DNA of 64,000 bases from Pseudocitrobacter faecalis (GCA_003315335.1 QNRL01000004.1:186001-250000), one strand, 5' to 3'; numbered from the stretch's first letter, positions 23,119-31,970 are shown. Numbers and translations: made by a program. The notes: generated by a model not told the origin, from the letters alone.

Positions 23119-23145
23119 ATATCGGCAGAAGAACGGGGAACTTGA
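23119..23145 (-). promoter_or_regulatory. Sigma-28 (FliA) promoter of the flxA-like gene
   Basis: Read on the minus strand: -35 TCAAGTTC (23138-23145), exactly 11 bases, then -10 GCCGATAT (23119-23126). The FliA consensus is TAAAGTTT-N11-GCCGATAA, so the match is 6/8 and 7/8 at ideal spacing. Transcription would start about 20 bases before the ATG at 23090. Confidence 0.85.
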
Positions 23146-23173
23146 GTAAGAAAAAATTCTATCTTGTGAATCA

Positions 23174-23230
23174 CGCATAGCAAAAAAGCGCCTTTAGGGC
23201 GCCTTTTTACATTGGTGGGTCGTGCAGGAT
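23174..23230. repeat. Copy 1 of a 57-bp direct repeat: tRNA-Lys 3' end plus terminator
   Basis: It matches 23331-23387 at 56 of 57 bases, 157 bases apart. It contains a GCGCC/GGCGC terminator hairpin with T-run and the last 18 bases of the tRNA-Lys gene including CCA, but no complete tRNA. Confidence 0.92.
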
Positions 23231-23330
23231 GACTCGCTTCGCTCGCCCTTCGGGCCGTCGCCGCGAGCGGCTCCGTTGTTTCGCTACGCTCAACACCGAA
23301 CCTGCTGCAGGTTCGAATCGTTGATTTTTG
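23231..23330. other. Spacer between the tRNA-Lys 3'-end repeats, rich in inverted repeats
   Basis: The 100 bases contain GC-rich complementary segments (CGCTCG...CGAGCG) and a small hairpin GAACCTG-CTG-CAGGTTC at 23298-23314 whose arms resemble the tRNA T-arm in both orientations. It looks like rearranged tRNA-derived sequence and is probably transcribed as the trailer of the val-lys tRNA operon. Confidence 0.5.
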
Positions 23331-23387
23331 CGCATAGCAAAAAGGCGCCTTTAGGGCGCCTTTTTACATTGGTGGGTCGTGCAGGAT
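23331..23387. repeat. Copy 2 of the 57-bp direct repeat, overlapping the tRNA-Lys 3' end
   Basis: It includes the terminator GGCGCC-TTTAG-GGCGCC with A- and T-runs (about 23340-23365), which on the minus strand ends the tRNA operon, and the 3' 18 bases of tRNA-Lys. One mismatch separates it from copy 1 (23187 versus 23344). Confidence 0.92.
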
Positions 23388-23445
23388 TCGAACCTGCGAC
23401 CAATTGATTAAAAGTCAACTGCTCTACCAACTGAGCTAACGACCC
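23370..23445 (-). tRNA. lysV: tRNA-Lys(TTT)
   Basis: 76 bases including an encoded CCA. The acceptor stem GGGTCG/CGACCC, T-arm GGTTCGAATCC, and an anticodon loop with TTT are all readable on the minus strand. The position behind three tRNA-Val genes and opposite gltX matches E. coli lysV. Confidence 0.97.
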
Positions 23446-23449
23446 GAAG

Positions 23450-23525
23450 TGGTGGGTGATGACGGGATCGAACCGCCGACCCCCTCCTTGTAAGGGAGGT
23501 GCTCTCCCAGCTGAGCTAATCACCC
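23450..23525 (-). tRNA. valY: tRNA-Val(TAC), copy 3 of the operon
   Basis: 76 bases with encoded CCA; acceptor GGGTGAT/ATCACCC, T-arm GGTTCGATCCC, anticodon TAC within CCTTACAAGG. Its sequence is identical to the two upstream copies; only four bases separate it from tRNA-Lys. Confidence 0.97.
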
Positions 23526-23571
23526 ACTTCGGTACTTCACATTGTTGCAAGAAATCCAGCTGGCGAGAAAG

Positions 23572-23647
23572 TGGTGGGTGATGACGGGATCGAACCGCCG
23601 ACCCCCTCCTTGTAAGGGAGGTGCTCTCCCAGCTGAGCTAATCACCC
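23572..23647 (-). tRNA. valX: tRNA-Val(TAC), copy 2 of the operon
   Basis: Identical 76-base gene with encoded CCA and anticodon TAC. It is spaced 46 bases from the third copy and 44 from the first, in one minus-strand operon. Confidence 0.97.
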
Positions 23648-23691
23648 ACTTCTCAATTTCTTGCTACACGGCGGAGACTACATAAAGTAGT

Positions 23692-23767
23692 TGGTGGGTG
23701 ATGACGGGATCGAACCGCCGACCCCCTCCTTGTAAGGGAGGTGCTCTCCCAGCTGAGCTAATCACCC
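23692..23767 (-). tRNA. valU: tRNA-Val(TAC), first copy of the operon
   Basis: Identical 76-base gene with encoded CCA and anticodon TAC. It is the first gene behind the promoter at 23785-23812, so the order is Val-Val-Val-Lys as in E. coli valUXY-lysV. Confidence 0.97.
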
Positions 23768-23784
23768 CCGCTGTGTGGAGTCGC

Positions 23785-23812
23785 ATTATAGGGAGAGTTG
23801 AAAATGAGTCAA
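23785..23812 (-). promoter_or_regulatory. Promoter of the valUXY-lysV tRNA operon
   Basis: On the minus strand: TTGACT (23807-23812), 16 bases, TATAAT (23785-23790). The GC-rich discriminator GCGACTCC follows, typical of stringently controlled tRNA promoters. Confidence 0.9.
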
Positions 23813-23932
23813 CGCATTTTCTAAAGAATTTGTTTGTTCGTCGTAAAATTAAACAATGCGGTGGGGTTTTATGCGCTCATGCATGATTTCTATACAAAAA
23901 CGACTAACTTTGAGCGTGATGAGGGATGAAGA

Positions 23933-23960
23933 TTGAGGAATCAGCCAGGAGTGATAGAAT
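23933..23960 (+). promoter_or_regulatory. Probable gltX promoter
   Basis: TTGAGG (23933-23938), 16 bases, TAGAAT (23955-23960), about 65 bases before the gltX start. It is divergent from the tRNA operon promoter. Confidence 0.5.
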
Positions 23961-24024
23961 ATTGCCCTTCTAAGTTCCTGGTTTTGCCGGTTGTCGGCAT
24001 CTTTAATAAACGTAAGGCCATTTA

Positions 24025-25440
24025 ATGAAAATCAAAACTCGCTTCGCGCCCAGCCCGACAGGCTATCTGCACGTCGGCGGTGCTCGTACTGCTCTTTACT
24101 CCTGGCTTTTTGCACGTAATCACGATGGTGAGTTTGTGCTGCGTATTGAAGACACCGATCTCGAGCGCTCCACGCCGGAAGCTATCGAAGCCATTATGGA
24201 TGGCATGAACTGGCTGAATCTGGAATGGGACGAAGGCCCGTACTATCAGACCAAGCGTTTCGATCGCTACAACAATGTTATCGACGAAATGCTGGAAGCG
24301 GGCACCGCCTATAAATGCTACTGCTCCAAAGAGCGTCTGGAAGCGCTGCGTGAAGAGCAGATGGCAAAAGGTGAAAAACCGCGTTATGACGGCCGCTGCC
24401 GCCACAACCATGAACATCACGCCGATGATGAGCCATGCGTGGTGCGTTTCGCGAACCCGCAGGAAGGTTCGGTTATCTTTGATGACCAGATCCGCGGCCC
24501 GATCGAGTTCAGCAACCAGGAGCTGGACGATCTGATCATCCGCCGTACCGATGGTTCCCCAACCTACAACTTCTGCGTTGTGGTGGATGACTGGGATATG
24601 GAAATCACCCACGTAATCCGTGGTGAAGACCATATCAACAATACGCCGCGTCAGATCAACATTCTGAAAGCGCTGAATGCGCCGGTACCGGTTTACGCGC
24701 ACGTGTCGATGATCAACGGCGATGACGGTAAAAAACTCTCTAAACGTCACGGCGCAGTCAGCGTGATGCAGTATCGCGACGACGGCTACCTGCCGGAAGC
24801 GCTGCTGAACTATCTGGTGCGTTTAGGTTGGTCTCATGGCGATCAGGAAATCTTCACCCGTGAAGAGATGATTAAATTCTTCACCCTGAGCGCGGTGAGC
24901 AAATCTGCCAGCGCCTTCAACACTGAAAAACTGCAGTGGCTGAACCATCACTACATCAACAATCTGCCCGCCGAGTATGTTGCAACGCATCTGCAGTGGC
25001 ATATTGAGCAGGAAAATATCGACACCCGCGTGGGGCCGCAGCTGTCTGAGCTGGTGAAACTGCTGGGCGAGCGTTGCAAAACGCTGAAAGAGATGGCGCA
25101 GAGCTGCCGTTACTTCTACGAAGATTTCGCTGAGTTTGACGCCGATGCGGCGAAAAAACACCTGCGTCCAGTTGCGCGTCAGCCGCTGGAAGTGGTGCGC
25201 GATAAACTGTCTGCCATCACTGACTGGACGGCGGAAAATGTTCACCACGCGATTCAGGCGACTGCCGATGAGCTGGAAGTGGGCATGGGTAAAGTGGGGA
25301 TGCCACTGCGCGTAGCCGTAACGGGTGCAGGTCAATCGCCAGCGCTGGACGTAACCGTTCATGCGATTGGTAAAAACCGTAGCATCGAGCGCATCAACAA
25401 AGCGCTGGGCTTTATTGCTGAGCGCGAAAGCCAGCAGTAA
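24025..25440 (+). CDS. gltX: Glutamyl-tRNA synthetase
   Basis: 471 residues, the E. coli length. The class I HIGH-type signature is [14 protein letters not shown] and the KMSKS-type signature is KKLSKRHG (about 237-244). The zinc-binding CYCSKERLE...[10 protein letters not shown] segment (about 98-130) is present. It charges tRNA-Glu in the cytoplasm. It is divergent from the tRNA-Val/Lys operon, has its own promoter, and is followed by a hairpin and a BIME. Confidence 0.98.
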   Translation: MKIKTRFAPSPTGYLHVGGARTALYSWLFARNHDGEFVLRIEDTDLERSTPEAIEAIMDGMNWLNLEWDEGPYYQTKRFDRYNNVIDEMLEAGTAYKCYCSKERLEALREEQMAKGEKPRYDGRCRHNHEHHADDEPCVVRFANPQEGSVIFDDQIRGPIEFSNQELDDLIIRRTDGSPTYNFCVVVDDWDMEITHVIRGEDHINNTPRQINILKALNAPVPVYAHVSMINGDDGKKLSKRHGAVSVMQYRDDGYLPEALLNYLVRLGWSHGDQEIFTREEMIKFFTLSAVSKSASAFNTEKLQWLNHHYINNLPAEYVATHLQWHIEQENIDTRVGPQLSELVKLLGERCKTLKEMAQSCRYFYEDFAEFDADAAKKHLRPVARQPLEVVRDKLSAITDWTAENVHHAIQATADELEVGMGKVGMPLRVAVTGAGQSPALDVTVHAIGKNRSIERINKALGFIAERESQQ

Positions 25441-25444
25441 TAAG

Positions 25445-25464
25445 AAACGGGCGAAAGCCCGTTT
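25445..25464 (+). terminator. Hairpin after gltX
   Basis: AAACGGGC (25445-25452), GAAA tetraloop, GCCCGTTT (25457-25464). The stem is perfect but ends in only TTT, so it is a moderate terminator. Confidence 0.65.
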
Positions 25465-25488
25465 GAGCCTGAAGGCAAATGCAAGATT

Positions 25489-25586
<98 letters not shown>

Positions 25587-25602
25587 AAGTACAGCACGCA
25601 TT

Positions 25603-26001
25603 TTATCCCTGGGTTTCGCTCAACCCAAGCCGCGACATAAACCCGCAAATGCCTTCACGACGCAGCAAAACATTCAGCTTTTCCATCTCGTCTGGCGTCA
25701 TCACCTGTAAGGTATCGCTGATCTGTTGCCAGATAACGTTCGCTTCGTTGGTCGAGTAGCTTTTCGCCGGTTCATTCATTTGCGCGTCGAATGCGTCAAT
25801 GTGGAGCAGGGCAGGCGTATTAGCCAGAAAGTCTCTCACCTGTTGCGTGATATGTATCAACCTTGCGCGTCCACCTTTCACGCCCGGCATAGGTTCGGTT
25901 TGCCAGTGTTGTTCGCGGATCCAGCGGTTGATTGTCTGACGCGTCATTCCCAGACAGCGAGCCAGCTCTTCGGTAGACATTTTATCTTTGAGTCTTTTCA
26001 T
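25603..26001 (-). CDS. yfeD: YfeD, DUF1323 helix-turn-helix protein
   Basis: 132 residues. The N-terminal MerR/excisionase-like helix-turn-helix reads MSTEELARCLGMTRQTINRWIREQHW, followed by the basic KGGRARLIHI segment common to YfeC and YfeD. It is a paralogue of yfeC, whose stop is five bases upstream, so the two form a small operon. Probably DNA-binding; targets are unknown. The assignment of YfeD rather than YfeC rests on its position next to gltX, as in E. coli. Confidence 0.85.
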   Translation of the reverse strand: MKRLKDKMSTEELARCLGMTRQTINRWIREQHWQTEPMPGVKGGRARLIHITQQVRDFLANTPALLHIDAFDAQMNEPAKSYSTNEANVIWQQISDTLQVMTPDEMEKLNVLLRREGICGFMSRLGLSETQG

Positions 26002-26006
26002 TACGA

Positions 26007-26369
26007 TTATGCGCCACGGATACCCAAACGTTGCAGCAGGCCGCTGATCCCTTCACGCAACAGTAACGAGGTTAACTGTCGCTGCTCTTCAAGCGTCATT
26101 TCCTGCGCCAGATTCAGCAACAGGCCATGAAACGCATTGTCATTCCCATTCTGCGTGGAGTAAGTCGCGGTAGTGTCGGATGCGCGTTGCGCGCTATAGA
26201 TAAATTCCCTGACCTGATCGTTAATATGGACCAGGCGGGCTTTTCCACCCTGAACGCCTGGACGGGGTGATGTTTGCCATCCTTCCTTGCGTACCCATTT
26301 ATTAACGGTTTGCCGACTGTAGCCAGTCAGGTGGGCGATTTCTTCCGGTGTCATTCGTTCCTTGATCAT
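26007..26369 (-). CDS. yfeC: YfeC, DUF1323 helix-turn-helix protein
   Basis: 120 residues with the same layout as its neighbour: MTPEEIAHLTGYSRQTVNKWVRKEGWQTSPRPGVQGGKARLVHINDQVREFI. The C-terminus EEQRQLTSLLLREGISGLLQRLGIRGA matches E. coli YfeC. It is the first gene of the yfeC-yfeD pair and lies between tRNA-Ala and yfeD. A putative DNA-binding protein of unknown role; the paralogous pair probably arose by tandem duplication. Confidence 0.88.
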   Translation of the reverse strand: MIKERMTPEEIAHLTGYSRQTVNKWVRKEGWQTSPRPGVQGGKARLVHINDQVREFIYSAQRASDTTATYSTQNGNDNAFHGLLLNLAQEMTLEEQRQLTSLLLREGISGLLQRLGIRGA

Positions 26370-26527
26370 GCTATTTCCTGAATCGCAGTGTGGGAATTAC
26401 GAGTTCATGTTATAGCATCCTTTTATGAGAAAGCGTGACAGGTTTAACTTCTCTCTGCGAGCGTGCTCGGAATGTTATTCATCTGCCTGCTTTTTCAGCG
26501 ATTAGTTTGCCGCGCAGCATTTTGCCG

Positions 26528-26556
26528 TTGACACCTCGCAATGGAATTCATATTAT
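26528..26556 (+). promoter_or_regulatory. Promoter of the alaX-alaW tRNA genes
   Basis: A perfect -35 TTGACA (26528-26533), 17 bases, then TATTAT (26551-26556), followed by the GC-rich discriminator GCCGCCCG. The first tRNA-Ala starts 30 bases downstream. Confidence 0.9.
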
Positions 26557-26586
26557 GCCGCCCGTCAACACGACACGCTTTACGTT

Positions 26587-26662
<76 letters not shown>

Positions 26663-26702
26663 AATCCTGCTCCCATCAGGTTTGGAACGTAAAAGCACCG
26701 TT

Positions 26703-26778
<76 letters not shown>

Positions 26779-26784
26779 AATTTA

Positions 26785-26811
26785 AACCCTCGCCTGTGGC
26801 GGGGGTTTTTT
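26785..26811 (+). terminator. Intrinsic terminator of the tRNA-Ala operon
   Basis: AACCCTCGCC (26785-26794), loop TGT, GGCGGGGGTT (26798-26807) with one T-G wobble, then T to 26811. Confidence 0.9.
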
Positions 26812-26968
26812 GTTTGTCTATACTGTTTCTAAACCAGCCACAACAATATTCCTGTTCCGCCTTGTTTAGTCGGAATTTCCTCCTTTAGCACCTTGATTCG
26901 CTCGAATAATGCCCATAGTATCAGTCTGGGTTATAGGTGTATCGACAAGGATGCAGTTCTGAATACTA

Positions 26969-29152
26969 ATGAGATTGAATACAGATATTTTGTCGCGTAA
27001 GTTTTTTATAGCATTAGCTCTCTCTTTAATCGCAATTCCCTTTGCTCGCTTTGTCTCGCCTAAAGCCGTTATTGATGGTACTGAAGCTTATCTGGCCTGG
27101 TTACCGCTTAGCGCAGCGTTCGCTATCGTTCTGCTGTTTGGTCGTCACGCCGTTATTCCTCTGATCATTACCTTTTTAGTCGTCAACAATTTCGTGGTTC
27201 ATCTGACGCTTTTCCAGGCAGTCGTTTTGCTTACCTGCCAGTTACTGGGCGTGCTGATCTCATCGTTGATGTTGCGCTGGATCGTTGGCCGGCGGTGGCG
27301 TTACGGATTACCCAGCCATCATATGGGCGCCGTAGTTTTCTGGATTGGCTTTGTTGCCCCGGCGATTATCAAAGTTGTTATGTACCTGGTTGGCCACTAC
27401 CTTGATTTTCCCGTCAATGTTTCCAGCTACTTTGGCACCCATTCGTTGGTTTATGGCGTCGTGGATGTGCAAAGTCTTATCTGTGCGGCCCTGATATTTA
27501 CGCCGCTCTTCTATTATCCAATGCGGATGATCCTCAACCCACATTTTGCGAAAGCCTTCTGGCAACGTCATGTGGTTGCTTGTCTGTCATCGCAAAATCG
27601 AACGTTTGTGCTGTACTGGGTTCTTGGGCTTGTGGTTTTGTTGACCGTACTGTGTTCGCCCTATGAGACGGAGTACATTGCCGGTTATCTGGTTCCCATA
27701 ATCTTCATCCTCTTCTTCTCAGGAATCAGCCGCTTAAGCGGTGTACTTATTGTTCTGATTTGGTCTGTATCAGCCTTCCTGCTGGTACTGAATAACAAGC
27801 ATTTCCTGTTTGGGGTGCTGAGTGCCTACTCGGTGGCCTTTGTTTTGTCCGTGTTGATCTCGTTCACCATTTGTATTCTGTATATGGTGCAGATTTACGC
27901 ACGGGGTGAAGCGCTGAAGCGTAAATGGCACGACCAGGCGCTGATCGATCCGCTAACTGGCCTGCCGAACCTGCGTGAGTTCGAATCGTGGTTAAAAGAG
28001 AACCCGCAGGCGACCGTTTGCTGCCTGCGTATCGATAACCTGGAATTCTTAAGCCGTCATTACGGCATGATGATGCGCATTCACTGCAAGCGTGCGATCA
28101 CCCGAAATTTACAACCGCTTCTGATGCGCGATGAAAAACTCTTTCAGATCCCCGGCAATGAGTTGTTGCTGGTTCTGACTGGCCCGGAAACCGAAGCACG
28201 CCTGACGCACATTGTTGAATTTCTGAATAATCACAAGATTAGCTGGAATAACAATGTTATCGACCTCGAATTTGGCGCGTCCTGGGGCGTTATCGACGGC
28301 AAAGAATATAACCAACTGCACCCTATGCTGGGGCAGTTGAGTTGGCTCTCTGAACAGGCGTGTAGTTCGCATCAGGTGCTGGCGCTGGACAGTCGGGAAA
28401 AGGCTATCTCTGGTTTTACGACTGAGCGCGTCATGATGCTAAATCGGGTTAAGCGCGCGCTGGCGCATGGCGGTATTCAGCTTTATGCACAGCCCATCGT
28501 GGATAAAAACGGCAAAGGGTATCATGAGATCCTGAGCCGCTTGCAGTGCGACGGCGAGCTGATTACACCGGATAAATTTATCCCGATTATCACCCAGTTT
28601 AACCTGAGCTACCGCTTTGATATGCAGGTGGTGGAAACGCTGCTGAGCAAAATGAAGCACTATCCGGGGCATCGTTTCTCCATCAATCTGATGCCCTTTA
28701 CCCTGATGCAAAAAGGCGCGGCGGATGAAATCATTCGCCTGCTGAAACGCTATCGCGTCACGCCCGAAGCCATCACCATTGAGGTCACGGAAGAGCAGGC
28801 GTTTTCGGATTCCGAGAACAGCCTGCACAATATTCGCCAGCTCAGCGCCTACGGCTGTCTGATTGCGATTGACGACTTTGGTACCGGTTATGCTAACTAT
28901 GAGCGCCTCAAACGACTGGAAGCGGATATCATCAAGATTGACGGCTGTTTTGTACGCGATATTGTCAGCGAAAAGATGGACCAGCTGATTGTGAAGTCGA
29001 TTTGCGACATGGCGAAGGTGAAGAATCTTACGCTGGTGGCAGAATATGTTGAAACGCAGGCGCAGAAAGAGACGTTATTCGAGCTTGGCGTAGATTATCT
29101 GCAGGGCTATTTGCTGGGTAAACCCGCGCCGCTCAGTGAACTGAAGAAATAA
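26969..29152 (+). CDS. pdeA: Membrane-bound c-di-GMP phosphodiesterase PdeA (YfeA)
   Basis: 727 residues. The N-terminal ~310 residues contain eight or so membrane helices (MASE1-like sensor). A degenerate GGDEF domain follows (DPLTGLPNLREFESW at about 330, no GGDEF motif), then a C-terminal EAL domain with EILSRL, NLMPFT, EVTEEQ, DDFGTGYANY, KIDGCFVRD, EYVE and QGYLLGKP; the catalytic set looks intact. It should hydrolyse c-di-GMP. Position next to tRNA-Ala and nupC matches E. coli yfeA/pdeA. The ATG at 26969 has no nearby Shine-Dalgarno; AAGGA is 17 bases upstream. Confidence 0.88.
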   Translation: MRLNTDILSRKFFIALALSLIAIPFARFVSPKAVIDGTEAYLAWLPLSAAFAIVLLFGRHAVIPLIITFLVVNNFVVHLTLFQAVVLLTCQLLGVLISSLMLRWIVGRRWRYGLPSHHMGAVVFWIGFVAPAIIKVVMYLVGHYLDFPVNVSSYFGTHSLVYGVVDVQSLICAALIFTPLFYYPMRMILNPHFAKAFWQRHVVACLSSQNRTFVLYWVLGLVVLLTVLCSPYETEYIAGYLVPIIFILFFSGISRLSGVLIVLIWSVSAFLLVLNNKHFLFGVLSAYSVAFVLSVLISFTICILYMVQIYARGEALKRKWHDQALIDPLTGLPNLREFESWLKENPQATVCCLRIDNLEFLSRHYGMMMRIHCKRAITRNLQPLLMRDEKLFQIPGNELLLVLTGPETEARLTHIVEFLNNHKISWNNNVIDLEFGASWGVIDGKEYNQLHPMLGQLSWLSEQACSSHQVLALDSREKAISGFTTERVMMLNRVKRALAHGGIQLYAQPIVDKNGKGYHEILSRLQCDGELITPDKFIPIITQFNLSYRFDMQVVETLLSKMKHYPGHRFSINLMPFTLMQKGAADEIIRLLKRYRVTPEAITIEVTEEQAFSDSENSLHNIRQLSAYGCLIAIDDFGTGYANYERLKRLEADIIKIDGCFVRDIVSEKMDQLIVKSICDMAKVKNLTLVAEYVETQAQKETLFELGVDYLQGYLLGKPAPLSELKK

Positions 29153-29182
29153 AAAACGGGACGAATAGCGTCCCGTTTTTTT
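29152..29182. terminator. Bidirectional terminator between pdeA and nupC
   Basis: ACGGGACG (29156-29163), loop AATAG, CGTCCCGT (29169-29176), with A-run before and T-run after. It serves both convergent genes and overlaps the last base of pdeA. Confidence 0.92.
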
Positions 29183-29204
29183 ACGTTTTTAGCCCGGTTA
29201 TGCG

Positions 29205-30392
29205 TTACAGAACCAGCGCTGCAATTGACGCTGACAGCACGCTCACCAGCGTAGAGCCGTAAACCAGTTTCAGACCGAAGCGCGAAACCACGTTACCTTG
29301 CTCTTCGTTCAGGCCTTTAATCGCCCCGGCAATGATACCGATAGAGGAGAAGTTCGCGAAGGAGACCAGGAACACGGAGATGATCCCGACCGCGCGCGGA
29401 GAGAGCGTAGACGCAACTTTCTGCAGATCCATCATCGCGACGAATTCATTGGAAACCAGTTTGGTCGCCATGATACTGCCCACCTGCAGTGCTTCGCTGG
29501 CTGGCACACCCATTACCCAGGCAACCGGGTAGAAAATGTAGCCCAGGATGCCCTGGAAGGAGATACCCAGAACGGCAGCAAACAGCGCGTTCAGGCCCGC
29601 GATCAACGCGATAAAACCAATCAGCATCGCCGCAACGATAATCGCTACTTTGAAACCAGCCAGAATATATTCACCCAGCATTTCGAAGAAGCTCTGACCT
29701 TCATGCAGGTTAGACATCTGAATGTTTTCTTCGCTGGCATCAACGCGGTACGGGTTGATGATAGAGAGGACGATAAAGGTGCTGAACATGTTCAGAACCA
29801 GTGCCGCCACCACATATTTCGGATCCAGCATGGTCATGTAAGCGCCGACGATAGACATCGACACGGTAGACATTGCGGTCGCCGCCATGGTGTACATGCG
29901 GTTGCGGGACATTTTGCCGAGAATATCTTTATAGGCGATAAAGTTCTCAGACTGACCCAGAATCAGCGAGCTCACGGCGTTGAAAGATTCCAGTTTGCCC
30001 ATGCCGTTAACTTTGGAGAGCAGGAAACCAATCGCACGGATAACAATCGGCAGCACGCGAATGTGTTGCAGAATCCCGATCAGCGCGGAGATGAAGACGA
30101 TAGGGCACAGGACTTTCAGGAAGAAGAATGCCAGGCCTTGATCGTTCATGCTGCCGAAGACGAAGTTAGTACCTTCGTTGGCGAATCCGAGCAGTTTTTC
30201 GAACATTTCGGAAAAGCCTTTCACGAAGCCCAGACCGACGTTAGAGTTCAGGAAGAACCATGCCAGTAAAACTTCAATGACAAGTAATTGAATTACATAA
30301 CGAATTCGAATTTTTTTGCGGTCATGGCTGACCAGCAACGCTAAAATCGCCACAACGCCAAGCGCCAGGACGAAATGAAGAACGCGGTCCAT
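29205..30392 (-). CDS. nupC: Nucleoside:proton symporter NupC
   Basis: 395 residues of the concentrative nucleoside transporter family, with N-terminal [17 protein letters not shown], the [23 protein letters not shown] motif and the C-terminal [11 protein letters not shown] and [22 protein letters not shown] motifs that bind nucleoside and H+. It imports nucleosides except guanosine type in E. coli. E. coli NupC has 400 residues; here the segment after NALFAAV is five residues shorter (LG directly before ISFQGILG). The reading frame is otherwise intact. A CRP-like site lies upstream. Confidence 0.95.
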   Translation of the reverse strand: MDRVLHFVLALGVVAILALLVSHDRKKIRIRYVIQLLVIEVLLAWFFLNSNVGLGFVKGFSEMFEKLLGFANEGTNFVFGSMNDQGLAFFFLKVLCPIVFISALIGILQHIRVLPIVIRAIGFLLSKVNGMGKLESFNAVSSLILGQSENFIAYKDILGKMSRNRMYTMAATAMSTVSMSIVGAYMTMLDPKYVVAALVLNMFSTFIVLSIINPYRVDASEENIQMSNLHEGQSFFEMLGEYILAGFKVAIIVAAMLIGFIALIAGLNALFAAVLGISFQGILGYIFYPVAWVMGVPASEALQVGSIMATKLVSNEFVAMMDLQKVASTLSPRAVGIISVFLVSFANFSSIGIIAGAIKGLNEEQGNVVSRFGLKLVYGSTLVSVLSASIAALVL

Positions 30393-30487
30393 ATTTGCTC
30401 CAAATATGAGGCAGGTTTAATTTTCTTGCACATTCTATGTAACGTAACTAAATAAAACGAGATCAATGTCGCACTATATTCAGAACC

Positions 30488-30503
30488 TGTGAGCAATCTC
30501 AAA
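30488..30503 (-). promoter_or_regulatory. CRP-like site upstream of nupC
   Basis: TGTGA-GCAATC-TCAAA (30488-30503) matches the CRP consensus TGTGA-N6-TCACA at nine of ten key bases. nupC is CRP/CytR controlled in E. coli (established). A -10-like TATAGT lies at 30473-30478 on the minus strand, but the spacing to the site is not the canonical 41.5, so the exact promoter is unresolved. Confidence 0.5.
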
Positions 30504-30642
30504 AAGAGTGATCGAACATACATTTTTATTATGTTAAGTAAATGTGTTTAAAGTTTGTATAATGTACTAACCTCACAATAAGCGTATACCAAACCTTCCC
30601 AACCTCCAGCCCGGCTATCGGTTTCATCTATCAGAGCAATCA

Positions 30643-30684
30643 TTATCACCTTTTTAAATGAACTTGATAATCATTCTCATTTTG
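30643..30684 (+). promoter_or_regulatory. mntH promoter overlapped by a Fur-like box
   Basis: -35 TTATCA (30643-30648), 17 bases, -10 GATAAT (30666-30671). The sequence TGATAATCATTCTCATTTT from 30665 resembles the 19-bp Fur box GATAATGATAATCATTATC and covers the -10, so Fur would repress. Confidence 0.65.
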
Positions 30685-30692
30685 GTAGCATG

Positions 30693-30714
30693 AAACATAG
30701 CAAAGGCTATGTTT
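30693..30714 (+). promoter_or_regulatory. MntR operator of mntH
   Basis: AAACATAGC (30693-30701), AAAG, GCTATGTTT (30706-30714): a perfect 9-bp inverted repeat matching the enteric MntR box AACATAGC-N4-GCTATGTT. It lies between the -10 and the Shine-Dalgarno GAGG, about 12 bases before the ATG, a position suited to repression by Mn-MntR. Confidence 0.88.
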
Positions 30715-30726
30715 TTGAGGCAAAGA

Positions 30727-31968
30727 ATGACAGACAGTCGCGTGGCAAGTAACAACCGTAGTCGTACAGCGCGCCGAATGAGGCTTGCGCTGATGGGGCC
30801 TGCATTCATTGCCGCCATCGGCTACATCGATCCGGGTAACTTTGCGACCAACATTCAGGCCGGGGCCAGCTTTGGCTATCAGCTTTTGTGGGTGGTGGTA
30901 TGGGCTAATCTGATGGCAATGCTGATTCAGGTGCTTTCCGCCAAGCTCGGCATCGCCACGGGTAAAAACCTTGCGGAACAGATTCGCGACCATTACCCGA
31001 GACCGGTAGTGTGGTTCTATTGGGTGCAGGCGGAGATCATCGCCATGGCGACCGATCTCGCGGAATTTATTGGGGCGGCGATCGGCTTTAAGCTGATCCT
31101 GGGGATTTCGCTGCTTCAGGGCGCGGTATTAACCGGGATTGCGACGTTCTTGATCCTGATGCTGCAACGGCGTGGGCAAAAACCGCTGGAGAAAGTGATC
31201 GGCGGGCTGCTGCTCTTTGTCGCCGCAGCCTACATCGTCGAACTGATCTTCTCGCAACCTGCGCTGGCTCCGCTGGCAAAAGGGATGATTATTCCTTCTC
31301 TGCCCACCTCGGAAGCGGTGTTCCTCGCGGCCGGCGTGCTGGGGGCGACCATCATGCCGCACGTGATTTACCTGCACTCATCACTGACGCAGAATCTGCA
31401 CGGTGGTAGCGCGCGGGAACGCTATAACGCTACGCGCTGGGATGTGGCGATTGCCATGACTATCGCCGGGTTTGTTAATCTCGCGATGATGGCCACCGCC
31501 GCCGCGGCGTTTCACTTCCATGGGCATACCGGAATTGCGGATCTCGACCAGGCTTATCTCACGCTGGAACCGTTGCTCAGCCATGCCGCGGCAACAATTT
31601 TCGGCCTGAGCCTGATTGCCGCCGGTCTCTCCTCTACCGTTGTAGGTACCCTGGCAGGGCAGGTGGTGATGCAGGGCTTTATCCGCTTCCACATTCCGCT
31701 TTGGGTGCGCCGTTCTGTCACCATGTTGCCGTCCTTTATTGTGATTCTGATGGGGATGGATCCGACTCGCATTCTGGTGATGAGCCAGGTGTTGCTGAGC
31801 TTCGGAATTGCGCTGGCGCTGGTGCCGCTGCTGGTCTTTACCAGCAATCAAAAGCTGATGGGTGAGTTGGTAAACTCGGCGCTGGTAAGACGCACCGGTT
31901 GGCTGATTGTCGGTCTGGTGGTGGCGCTGAACGGTTGGTTACTGGTGGGGACGCTGTTGGGGTTATAA
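30727..31968 (+). CDS. mntH: Manganese/divalent-metal:H+ symporter MntH (NRAMP)
   Basis: 413 residues from [22 protein letters not shown] with a GAGG Shine-Dalgarno six bases upstream; the in-frame codon at 30709 lies inside the MntR operator and is rejected. NRAMP signature motifs are DPGNF in helix 1 (IDPGNFATN) and MPH in helix 6 ([12 protein letters not shown]); eleven membrane helices are visible. It imports Mn(II) and some Fe(II). It is divergent from nupC and controlled by MntR and probably Fur. Confidence 0.97.
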   Translation: MTDSRVASNNRSRTARRMRLALMGPAFIAAIGYIDPGNFATNIQAGASFGYQLLWVVVWANLMAMLIQVLSAKLGIATGKNLAEQIRDHYPRPVVWFYWVQAEIIAMATDLAEFIGAAIGFKLILGISLLQGAVLTGIATFLILMLQRRGQKPLEKVIGGLLLFVAAAYIVELIFSQPALAPLAKGMIIPSLPTSEAVFLAAGVLGATIMPHVIYLHSSLTQNLHGGSARERYNATRWDVAIAMTIAGFVNLAMMATAAAAFHFHGHTGIADLDQAYLTLEPLLSHAAATIFGLSLIAAGLSSTVVGTLAGQVVMQGFIRFHIPLWVRRSVTMLPSFIVILMGMDPTRILVMSQVLLSFGIALALVPLLVFTSNQKLMGELVNSALVRRTGWLIVGLVVALNGWLLVGTLLGL

Positions 31969-31970
31969 AA

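Noticed and set aside
23231-23330. Possible second, broken tRNA gene
   Set aside because: Only T-arm-like and 3'-end fragments are present; no acceptor stem, D-arm or anticodon arm can be folded.
29298-30269. Open frame of 323 codons on the plus strand opposite nupC
   Set aside because: Composition is extremely rich in Arg, His, Asp and Gln, a typical shadow of a GC-rich membrane-protein gene read backwards. nupC itself is certain.
30393-30726. Manganese riboswitch upstream of mntH
   Set aside because: The leader is too short and lacks the yybP-ykoY core; the protein operators explain the region.
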